From Pseudomonadota bacterium (lineage in GTDB: Bacteria; Pseudomonadota; Gammaproteobacteria; Burkholderiales; Methylophilaceae), in assembly GCA_029563075.1 (NCBI GenBank), contig JAKQTN010000031.1:1-33718 (forward strand): a stretch of 33,718 nt of DNA, read 5' to 3'. Shown in pieces: positions 27,883-33,718 of this stretch. The notes under the pieces were generated by a model. That model was given only the letters and a program-made list of their open reading frames with translations, did not search any database and had not been told where the DNA came from. The stretch's first letter is position 1. Each line of letters begins with the position of its first letter. The position numbers and the translations under genes were made by a program.

Positions 27883-29621
27883 ACCACCTCTTTTACATCT
27901 TCGGTCGCGTCAGGTGGAATCACGACATTGTCATTTGGTGAATCCTGCGGCACCGCCAGCATGCGCAACGCATCAGCCATCACGGCACTAAATACCGGGG
28001 CGGCAACGACACCACCGTAATATTGGTCTTTTTCTATATTGGGCTCGTCTATCATTACAGCCATAATCAGGCGCGGATTGGATGCAGGCGCGAATCCCAC
28101 AAAAGAGCCCACGTATTTATCCGGCTCATATCCAGCTGGCCCCAGTTTGTGCGCCGTACCGGTTTTGCCTGCCACACGATAGCCTGCCACCTGCGCCCTG
28201 AGTGCCGTGCCACCCGGCTGCACGACCATCTCCAGCATATCCTTCACATCATTCGCGACCTGTGCAGAAAAGACCTGATGCCCTACTGGTGCTTCTTTTA
28301 ATTTTGCAAGAGAAACAGGCTTGAGTTCGCCCTCGTTACAAAAAACCGTATAGGCACGCGCCAATTGCAGCAAGGTCACACTGATGCCATGTCCATACGA
28401 CATCGTGGCCTGCTCAATCGGACGCCAGGTTTTATAGGGCCGCACCTTGCCTGAGGCTTCGCCTGGAAAGCCTATACGGGTAGATGCGCCGAAACCCAGC
28501 TGATTAAACGTACTCCAGAGCTCTTCTTTTTTTAGGCTAAGCGCCATTTTAGCTGCTCCAACGTTGGAAGATTTCTGTATCACTTCCGCCACCGTCAGCA
28601 CACCATGTGGATGGGCATCACGTATCATTGCGGGGCCAATGGACATCATGCCCGGAGCAGTCTGAATGGCAGTGGCAGGAGTATAATCACCAAACTGCAA
28701 AGCGGCGGCTGCGGTTATTGACTTCATTGTTGAGCCTGGCTCAAAAATATCCGTTATCGCGCGATTACGCGTTTTACCTTTAATATTGACGGGGTTGTTT
28801 GGATTGTAGGTAGGCAAATTCACCATCGCCAGCACTTCACCCGTTTTGGCATCCAAAATCACTGCAGCTCCTGCAGCAGCCTTATGCTTCTCAACCGCTT
28901 TAGCAAGCTCTCTAAAGGCCAAATACTGAATTCGCCGGTCTATACTCAATACCAGGTCACGGCCATCCTGCGGCACTTTGACCGCTTCCAGATCCTCAAC
29001 GATATGCCCTTTTCTATCCTGAATCACGCGGCGACTGCCAGGCTTTCCCGAAAGCACGCTATTTTGTGCCAGCTCAAAGCCTTCCTGACCGTTGTCATCA
29101 ATACCAGTAAATCCCACCAAATGCGCGGTCACGTCGCCTGCGGGATAAAAACGCTTATATTCGCGCTGCAAAAACACGCCCGGGATTTCCAGACTCATCA
29201 CCTTGGCTGCCAAATCCGGGGAAATGCGCCGTTTCAAATAAACGAACTCGCGCTCTCTGTTGGCAATCTTTTTGTCAATATCCTTGGTTTTAATCGTCAG
29301 CAATTTCGCCAGCGCGATTTTTTGCTGTTTATTCATCTCAACATCTGGCGGACTTGCCCATACCGATTCAACCGGACTGCTAATTGCTAGCAGCTCGCCG
29401 TTTCTATCGGTAATCTTGCCGCGATGCGCCTGCAGCACGAGCGTACGGCTATAGCGTGCGTCGCCCTTTTGCTGCAGAAAGGTTTTATGTAAGCTTTGCA
29501 AATAAATGCCGCGCGCCAGAAGAGCGGCAAAGCCAAGCAATACAAGAATGAGCAGCACGCGCCTGCGCCATGCTGGCAACTTGACGATATGATGTTGTGC
29601 TTGACTATATGCCATGTTCAT
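27879..29621 (-). CDS. ftsI: peptidoglycan D,D-transpeptidase FtsI (PBP3)
   Basis: A 580-residue class B penicillin-binding protein that cross-links septal peptidoglycan with FtsW. A short cytoplasmic segment and one membrane helix (VLLILVLLGFAALLARGIYL, about 22-41) anchor it. The pedestal domain has RGKITDRNGELLAIS. The transpeptidase domain has the nucleophile Ser297 in GSTMK, SSN at 351-353, and KTG at 486-488 in VAGKTGTAHK. The C-terminal tail past VKEVV is short. It starts in an ATGA overlap with ftsL and ends in an ATGA overlap with murE. Confidence 0.97.
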   Translation of the reverse strand: MNMAYSQAQHHIVKLPAWRRRVLLILVLLGFAALLARGIYLQSLHKTFLQQKGDARYSRTLVLQAHRGKITDRNGELLAISSPVESVWASPPDVEMNKQQKIALAKLLTIKTKDIDKKIANREREFVYLKRRISPDLAAKVMSLEIPGVFLQREYKRFYPAGDVTAHLVGFTGIDDNGQEGFELAQNSVLSGKPGSRRVIQDRKGHIVEDLEAVKVPQDGRDLVLSIDRRIQYLAFRELAKAVEKHKAAAGAAVILDAKTGEVLAMVNLPTYNPNNPVNIKGKTRNRAITDIFEPGSTMKSITAAAALQFGDYTPATAIQTAPGMMSIGPAMIRDAHPHGVLTVAEVIQKSSNVGAAKMALSLKKEELWSTFNQLGFGASTRIGFPGEASGKVRPYKTWRPIEQATMSYGHGISVTLLQLARAYTVFCNEGELKPVSLAKLKEAPVGHQVFSAQVANDVKDMLEMVVQPGGTALRAQVAGYRVAGKTGTAHKLGPAGYEPDKYVGSFVGFAPASNPRLIMAVMIDEPNIEKDQYYGGVVAAPVFSAVMADALRMLAVPQDSPNDNVVIPPDATEDVKEVV

Positions 29622-29893
29622 TGAGCCATGTCTTCTAGTGAAATCACCTGAATGCGTTTTGCATCAGGCACTTGCATTTGCAATTTCTTTGTGGCGAGCT
29701 CTTCGATTCGCGAGTGCATTGCCCATGTGCTCTGCTCAAGCTGCAACTGACCATATTCGGTTTCATATTTTTTAGTCTGGTCTTGCTGTTGTTCCAACTC
29801 GAAATACAATTTGCGCGCCTTATGCTGCGAAGTCACCACGCCCAGACTCACGGCGATAAGCACAAAGAATAGAATCAGGTTTAAGCGCGTCAT
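29618..29893 (-). CDS. ftsL: cell division protein FtsL
   Basis: A 91-residue bitopic protein: a very short cytoplasmic tail, one membrane helix (LNLILFFVLIAVSLGVVTSQ, about 4-23), and a periplasmic coiled coil rich in Glu and Gln (ARKLYFELEQQQDQTKKYETEYGQLQLEQSTW). It forms the FtsQLB complex that activates FtsWI. Sequence conservation in this family is low, so the call rests on size, topology and position between rsmH and ftsI, all of which match. It overlaps both neighbours by 4 bases. Confidence 0.93.
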   Translation of the reverse strand: MTRLNLILFFVLIAVSLGVVTSQHKARKLYFELEQQQDQTKKYETEYGQLQLEQSTWAMHSRIEELATKKLQMQVPDAKRIQVISLEDMAQ

Positions 29894-30897
29894 GCTATCG
29901 CCGTTCTTTCTGCCACGCGCATTACAGCGCTTCTGGCACGCACATTCAGCTTGATTTCATTGGCGCCCGGCTTGATGGCGCGGCCAATTGAAACCAGCCG
30001 CGCTTGAGGCAGATCTTTGGCTTTGATAGGGAAATCGGATGGCAGATCATCGCGATTTTCTTCGCTTTGTATAAACCGCTTCACTATCCTGTCTTCCAGC
30101 GAATGAAAGCTGATCACTGCCAGCCTGCCGCCTGCATTTAACAGATTCAGGCATTGCGGCAATATCAGCGATAACTCCTCAAGCTCCTGATTGACGAAAA
30201 TCCGTAAAGCCTGAAAGGTGCGCGTTGCAGGGTTCTGCCCCGGTTCGACCTTGGGGATTGCACTTGCCACGACCTTGGCAAGTTGTCCGGTAGTGGTGAT
30301 GGCGCGCCCGTCTGTGCGCTCCTTAATAATCGCCCTTGCAACCTGCTTAGCAAACCGTTCTTCACCATAGTCTTTTATCACCTTCCCTAGTTGTTGTTCT
30401 GAAATCGTGGCTAACAGTTCTGCCACTGTTTTGCCACGCGTTTGATCCATGCGCATATCAAGCGGACCGTCATGCCTGAAACTGAAGCCGCGCTCGCCTT
30501 CATCAATTTGCGGCGACGAAATCCCCAAATCCAGCAATATGCCGTCTACGCCCGTCAAATGATTTTCTGCTGCCAATTGATTGATTTCTGAAAAGTGCCG
30601 ATGCTCGATTTTGAATCGCGCATCGCGTATTTGTTTACCAACTTCCAAAGCCGCCAAATCCCTGTCCATAGCGAACAGGCGGCCTTGTTCATTTAATCTG
30701 GATAATATTTTTCGGCTGTGTCCCCCGCGCCCGAATGTACCGTCAATGTAAGTGCCGCCCGGCTTGATGTTGAGCGCATCGACTGCCTCGTTTAGTAAAA
30801 CCGTGATATGCGAAGAAACTGGAGGCATAGCTGCTGCTGACACTTTTTCTGAAGACGCTGGGGCTGCTGCGGGCGCCGACGTCGCGCCCATTATCAT
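29890..30897 (-). CDS. rsmH: 16S rRNA (cytosine(1402)-N(4))-methyltransferase
   Basis: A 335-residue SAM-dependent methyltransferase acting on C1402 in the decoding centre of 16S rRNA. The core begins HITVLLNEAVDALNIKPGGTYIDGTFGRGGHS, with the SAM-binding motif, followed by GILLDLGISSPQIDEGERGFSFRHDGPLDMRMD, both diagnostic. The first 23 residues (Ala/Ser/Pro-rich) precede the conserved part and are longer than usual. An internal ATG at residue 24 could be the real start, but the first ATG forms an ATGA overlap with mraZ, which favours it. Confidence 0.97.
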   Translation of the reverse strand: MIMGATSAPAAAPASSEKVSAAAMPPVSSHITVLLNEAVDALNIKPGGTYIDGTFGRGGHSRKILSRLNEQGRLFAMDRDLAALEVGKQIRDARFKIEHRHFSEINQLAAENHLTGVDGILLDLGISSPQIDEGERGFSFRHDGPLDMRMDQTRGKTVAELLATISEQQLGKVIKDYGEERFAKQVARAIIKERTDGRAITTTGQLAKVVASAIPKVEPGQNPATRTFQALRIFVNQELEELSLILPQCLNLLNAGGRLAVISFHSLEDRIVKRFIQSEENRDDLPSDFPIKAKDLPQARLVSIGRAIKPGANEIKLNVRARSAVMRVAERTAIA

Positions 30898-31340
30898 AGT
30901 GAGAAACCTTCTAACTCTGCGGGCATTTCAATGCCATCGCCGCTCATTACATTTTCAAGCTGCTTGCGCCATGCTTCCATATTCCACATTTCAAAATGGC
31001 TGCCCTGGCCCACCAGCATGACTTCTTTCTCCAGCCCGGCAAATTCGCGCAGAACCGGCGAAACCAGCATGCGCCCTGCGCTATCAAGCGCGATGTCTTC
31101 CGCATACCCCACCAACAAACGCTGCAAGCTGGAAGACTGCCTGTCAAAACTGGAAAGCGCCATCATTTTGGCCTGAATCGGCTCCCACGCGGGCTGAGGA
31201 TACAACAACAGACAGCGATGCGGATGTGCTGTCAACACCACATTGCCCGCAGATTGCGTCAAAAGCGCTTCACGATGTCTGGCCGGCACCGCCAGTCTGC
31301 CTTTTGCATCCATACTCAAATTTGTTGCACCGCGAAACAT
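30894..31340 (-). CDS. mraZ: transcriptional regulator MraZ
   Basis: A 148-residue protein of two AbrB/SpoVT-like (MraZ) repeats: MFRGATNLSMDAKGRLAVPARHR at the start, and a second repeat around GYAEDIALDSAGRMLVSPVLREFAGLEKEVMLVGQGSHFEMWN. MraZ assembles into a ring and binds spaced GTGG-type repeats upstream of its own gene, controlling the cluster. Such repeats are visible here at 31425-31450. The C-terminus, SGDGIEMPAELEGFSL, is typical. Its stop overlaps rsmH as ATGA. Confidence 0.97.
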   Translation of the reverse strand: MFRGATNLSMDAKGRLAVPARHREALLTQSAGNVVLTAHPHRCLLLYPQPAWEPIQAKMMALSSFDRQSSSLQRLLVGYAEDIALDSAGRMLVSPVLREFAGLEKEVMLVGQGSHFEMWNMEAWRKQLENVMSGDGIEMPAELEGFSL

Positions 31341-31424
31341 GTTTGATTAAAAACCTTATAATTTTCAATGTCGGTTTATTAAAAAGTGAGGAATTACCAA
31401 CCACCCTTAGTAAAGCAATAAATT

Positions 31425-31450
31425 CCCCACAAAAACCCACTTTTCTCCAC
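31425..31450 (-). promoter_or_regulatory. three 10-bp-spaced GTGG repeats, likely MraZ binding box
   Basis: Read on the minus strand, GTGGA, GTGGG and GTGGG(G) start exactly 10 bases apart (complements of CCAC at 31447-31450, 31437-31440 and 31427-31430), 85 to 110 bases upstream of the mraZ ATG. This is the known arrangement of MraZ operators, repeated GTGG-type boxes with a 10-base period. A -35/-10 pair downstream (TTGCTT and TAATTC, 16-base spacing, around 31390-31420) is a weak promoter candidate. The region between the repeats and mraZ is AT-rich leader. Confidence 0.75.
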
Positions 31451-31464
31451 TAAATTGCACTATA

Positions 31465-31497
31465 GATAAAAAAAAAGCGCTTTGCAAGCACTTTATT
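31465..31497 (-). terminator. intrinsic terminator between rnpB and the mraZ promoter
   Basis: On the minus strand AAAGTGC and GCGCTTT (complements of 31488-31494 and 31474-31480) form a 7-bp stem with one G-U pair around a 7-base loop, followed directly by a run of nine U (A-run 31468-31476). It lies downstream of rnpB and just upstream of the MraZ boxes, so it should insulate the division cluster from rnpB transcription. Confidence 0.72.
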
Positions 31498-31549
31498 AAG
31501 ATTTTTTCTTTATAAGACAAAGACTTAGCGCGTTTTTGTGTTAAAAACA

Positions 31550-31572
31550 AACATGTTAATAATCAACATGTT
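31550..31572 (-). repeat. paired AACATGTT palindromes forming a hairpin after rnpB
   Basis: The 8-base palindrome AACATGTT occurs at 31550-31557 and 31565-31572, seven bases apart. Each is self-complementary, so together they make an 8-bp stem with a 7-base loop. On the minus strand it is followed by TGTTTTTAAC, so it may act as a first, weaker rnpB terminator about 60 bases after the mature RNA. An operator role for paired palindromes is the alternative. Confidence 0.45.
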
Positions 31573-31632
31573 ATAAAATTAAGTGAATGTAAGTTATGAG
31601 CGCTATTGACTATGTGTTTGAATTGCATCGAA

Positions 31633-31949
31633 GGGAAAGAAGCTAGCCGATAAGCCGGGTTCTGTCGTGCATTGCTGCACGCAACAGTCATTCATCTAGG
31701 CGCACAATTACTCGTGCGCTCAAGCAACCTACCCGCTGGCAGCGCGAGCCACGCCAATGCCAGCCTATTTGGTCTTGCTGCGGATGGAGGTTACCGCGTT
31801 TCACCGTAACTGAATACGCTCGTCTCTGTGGCCCTGTTCCTCGCCTCACGGCGGACGGCCGTTAACCGTCATCCTGCTCTATGGAGCCCGGACTTTCCTC
31901 CCCCTGCGTTCAAAAAGAACGACAGGCGGCGACTGTCTGGCCAGCTTCG
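31633..31949 (-). ncRNA. rnpB: RNase P RNA, class A
   Basis: The catalytic RNA of RNase P, which matures tRNA 5' ends. On the minus strand the gene begins GAAGCTGGCCAGACAGTCGC at 31948, nearly the E. coli M1 start. The universal GAGGAAAGTCCGGGCTCC (P4/J3-4 region) is at 31883-31900. CCGCAGCAAGACCAAATAGG and GGTAGGTTGCTTGAG follow, and the 3' P4 partner ACAGAACCCGGCTTATCGG is at 31647-31665. P1 is closed by pairing of 31939-31948 with 31639-31648 (one G-U pair). Total is about 315 bases, shorter than E. coli M1. The exact 3' end is an estimate. It sits between tolC and the division cluster on the same strand. Confidence 0.96.
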
Positions 31950-31955
31950 GTGGTT

Positions 31956-31961
31956 ATTCTA
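31956..31961 (-). promoter_or_regulatory. candidate -10 element of rnpB
   Basis: TAGAAT on the minus strand (complement of 31956-31961) ends 7 bases before the expected RNA 5' end at 31948-31949, the right distance for a -10 hexamer. No good -35 is seen. A promoter here fits an independently transcribed rnpB in the 46-base gap after tolC. Confidence 0.5.
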
Positions 31962-31995
31962 TCACTAGCCGCATTGGCCGTTGGAAGATTGTCCG

Positions 31996-33345
31996 TTACT
32001 TGATCAGCATGGCGTTAATTTGTATTAACGCATCTTCGTCCAATTCACCGGCTTCCGCGCTCAGGCGTAAGCGGGACATCAGGTAGCTGTGGTAGGCCTT
32101 GGCCAGGTCGCGCTTGGCGGCATACAGTTGCTGCTGGGCATTGAGCACGTCGACTTCGGTTCTAACCCCGACTTGCTGGCCGAGAATGGTCGAATCCAAT
32201 TGGCTTTGGCTGGAAACCAAGGCTTGCTTGAGCGCTTTGACCTGTGCAATGCCATTGGTTACGTTCAGATACTGCTGACGCGTTTGTATCGTAATGTTGC
32301 GCCGGGTGTTTTCCAGATCGTGCAAGGCTTTATTTTGCAGCGCCATCGCCTCGCGCACCTGGGACTGTACCGAAAAGCCCTGGAATAAAGGCACGTTGAG
32401 CTGTAAACCGATGGATTGCGAAGTGAGATCGATCCCGCGCCCGGTAATCGCCGCGCCGACACCGATTTGATTGCTGTATTGCGCCACCAGATCCAAGGTT
32501 GGGTAGTGTTGCGCCCAGATTCTTTTTACGTTTTGATGCGCCGATTCATACGCAGCCTGTTGTGCTTTCAAGGTAAAGTTTTTTTCTTCCGCGGTGCGCA
32601 CCCATTCATCCATGCTGCCGTATTTCAAAGTGGCCAGGTTGTTGGCGATTTCCCTGGCGCCGGAGAGATTCTCCGGGAGACGGTCGATAATGCCTTGCAA
32701 CGCGCGCTTTTTGATTTCCAATGCGTTGCGCGCGGCGATTTCCTGCGACAGCGTCAGGTCATAACGCGCTTGCGCTTCATTGGTATCGACGATGGTCGAA
32801 ACGCCCACTTCAAAATTACGCCTGGCTTGTTCGAGTTGTCTCAGGATGGCATTTTTCTGCGTTTCGATGACTTCGACATCGATTTGCGCATCCAGTACGT
32901 CGAAATACGCTTGCGCTACGCGCAAAATGAGGTCTTGCCCGGCAGTGATGAATTGTGACTCCGCTTTGCTGACTTCGATTTTTGCCTGCTGGTAAATGAC
33001 GATATTTTGCATGCGGAAAATCGGCTGCGTTGCGGAGATCGTAATCCCGCCGCTTTGAACGATATTGGCGCCGGGATTGGTGGCCAGCCCGGTTGTCGAA
33101 CTGACAATTTTGCCGGCATCAACTTCCTGCACTTGGCGTGTGCCCGACAAGGTGATATTCGGTAAAAAACCGGCCCTGCCTTGCGGTATCTTTTCCTGAG
33201 CCGCTTCATAGGCGGCCCGCGCAGACTTGAACTGGGCGTCTTGTGTTAATGCTTCCTGATAAATATTCATCAAGTCGGCGGCTTGCAGCGTGGCATGCGA
33301 TAGCATCCCGATGCAGGCAACCCAAACGAATGGCATAAATTTCAT
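31996..33345 (-). CDS. tolC: TolC-family outer membrane efflux protein
   Basis: A 449-residue outer membrane channel of type I secretion or multidrug efflux systems. A signal peptide (MKFMPFVWVACIGMLSHATLQA, cut before ADLMNIY) is followed by the two-fold repeated TolC layout. The first repeat runs from DAQFKSARAAYEAAQEKIPQG and FLPNITLSGTRQ; the second has AHQNVKRIWAQHYPTLDLVAQYS. Long Gln/Ala-rich coiled-coil helices end in RLRLSAEAGELDED. Length and pattern match TolC and not the lipoprotein OprM type, since no lipobox cysteine is present. I chose ATG 33345 (GGAAA upstream); a start 15 bases earlier exists. The pump partners are not in the window. It follows a methyltransferase gene, an order I associate with betaproteobacteria. 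Confidence 0.93.
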   Translation of the reverse strand: MKFMPFVWVACIGMLSHATLQAADLMNIYQEALTQDAQFKSARAAYEAAQEKIPQGRAGFLPNITLSGTRQVQEVDAGKIVSSTTGLATNPGANIVQSGGITISATQPIFRMQNIVIYQQAKIEVSKAESQFITAGQDLILRVAQAYFDVLDAQIDVEVIETQKNAILRQLEQARRNFEVGVSTIVDTNEAQARYDLTLSQEIAARNALEIKKRALQGIIDRLPENLSGAREIANNLATLKYGSMDEWVRTAEEKNFTLKAQQAAYESAHQNVKRIWAQHYPTLDLVAQYSNQIGVGAAITGRGIDLTSQSIGLQLNVPLFQGFSVQSQVREAMALQNKALHDLENTRRNITIQTRQQYLNVTNGIAQVKALKQALVSSQSQLDSTILGQQVGVRTEVDVLNAQQQLYAAKRDLAKAYHSYLMSRLRLSAEAGELDEDALIQINAMLIK

Positions 33346-33355
33346 AGCGATTTCC

Positions 33356-33421
33356 GGCAATTGCCCGGAGCCGGTGATACTTCAGCTATAGGTTGATTGC
33401 TGTGGCAAATGACGCGCGTCA
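33356..33421. promoter_or_regulatory. palindromes in the gap upstream of tolC
   Basis: The gap between the methyltransferase stop and tolC contains a perfect 12-base palindrome, TGACGCGCGTCA at 33410-33421, and a perfect 10-base palindrome, GGCAATTGCC at 33356-33365, which lies just upstream of the tolC ribosome site. Either could be an operator controlling efflux. There is no direct support beyond symmetry and position. Confidence 0.3.
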
Positions 33422-33433
33422 ATGCTTTGATAC

Positions 33434-33718
33434 TCAAAAGCTGAACCTTGCGGGTTGCTGGGCATTCACGAGTGCTGCCGTGCTGGTTTCAAATAATTGG
33501 GTGGTGGTGAATTCACCGGGAGCCACGCAGGTAATCAATAATGCTTCCATGACGGGATCTTCGCCGACAATCGCAAACAAACGCCCGCCGGGATTCAGGC
33601 TGTTTTGAAAAGCAGCCGGTAACACCGGGGTCGATGCGGTTAACACAATTACATCGTACGGTTCATGCTTGGACCAGCCGCGCGCGGCATCGCCTTGCTC
33701 GACGGTGACATTGGTGAT
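33434..33718 (-). CDS. protein-L-isoaspartate O-methyltransferase-like protein, C-terminal fragment
   Basis: The last 94 codons of a gene that enters from the right edge. It reads ITNVTVEQGDAARGW, then YDVIVLTASTPVLPAAFQNSLNPGGRLFAIVGEDPVMEALLI, a SAM-dependent methyltransferase strand and helix pattern of the PCMT family (acidic GDA, a DVIVLTAS strand, LNPGGRLFAIVG). PCMT repairs isoaspartyl residues in damaged proteins. Many relatives next to tolC are PCMT-like with altered catalytic residues, so repair activity is not assured; the catalytic part lies outside the window. It precedes tolC by 88 bases. Confidence 0.85.
   Translation of the reverse strand: MTNVTVEQGDAARGWSKHEPYDVIVLTASTPVLPAAFQNSLNPGGRLFAIVGEDPVMEALLITCVAPGEFTTTQLFETSTAALVNAQQPARFSF

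Noticed and set aside
31341-31632. Possible gene in the AT-rich spacer between mraZ and rnpB
   Set aside because: No frame with a ribosome site or plausible composition is present. The content is explained by MraZ boxes, a terminator and the rnpB 3' flank.

Overview
The window looks like a stretch of betaproteobacterial chromosome. Its content and gene order suggest a Nitrosomonadales or Methylophilaceae-type organism; this lineage call is inference. It reads as core genome: there is no insertion sequence, phage gene, CRISPR array or tRNA. Nearly everything is a housekeeping gene. The unusual material is small and sits in junctions between genes.

Left part (1-8242). The 5' end of a transketolase gene runs off the left edge on the minus strand. 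It is followed, also on minus, by a three-gene unit transcribed redoxin, then VOC protein, then Gfo/Idh/MocA oxidoreductase. A divergent plus-strand run begins at 2402: rsmE, a tiny carrier-protein-like gene whose halves are in swapped order, an N-acetylglutamate synthase carrying an N-terminal XRE helix-turn-helix, argB, a HAD pyrimidine 5'-nucleotidase, slmA, a hemerythrin-like protein and a DUF2788 membrane protein. ArgA and ArgB are the first two steps of arginine synthesis. SlmA is a nucleoid-occlusion factor acting on FtsZ, which is encoded about 7 kb away.

Centre and right (8247-31340), all minus strand. This is a complete division and cell wall cluster, transcribed mraZ, rsmH, ftsL, ftsI, murE, murF, mraY, murD, ftsW, a 45-codon ORF, murG, murC, murB, ddl, ftsQ, ftsA, ftsZ, lpxC. 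It continues into a small membrane protein gene (apparently frameshifted), a Slt-type lytic transglycosylase, an NDUFA9-like dehydrogenase and cca. Almost every junction from mraZ to ftsQ overlaps by 4 to 11 bases, mostly as ATGA, so translation is probably coupled. The products convert UDP-MurNAc to lipid II (MurC-F, Ddl, MurB, MraY, MurG), flip or polymerise and cross-link it (FtsW, FtsI) and build the Z ring (FtsZ, FtsA, FtsQ, FtsL).

Right edge (31341-33718). Upstream of mraZ lie three 10-bp-spaced GTGG-type repeats (likely MraZ boxes), a strong terminator and the class A RNase P RNA gene. Beyond these are a TolC-family outer membrane gene and the 3' end of a protein-L-isoaspartate methyltransferase-like gene, all on minus.

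The points most worth following up are: the 45-codon ORF between ftsW and murG, which ends in a near-exact copy of the ftsW 3' end; the carrier-protein-like gene permuted at its phosphopantetheine site; the XRE-ArgA fusion flanked by palindromes; the single-base frameshift in the small membrane gene after lpxC; and a 110-bp element with 11-bp inverted ends before the HAD gene. I found no convincing undescribed multi-gene system.
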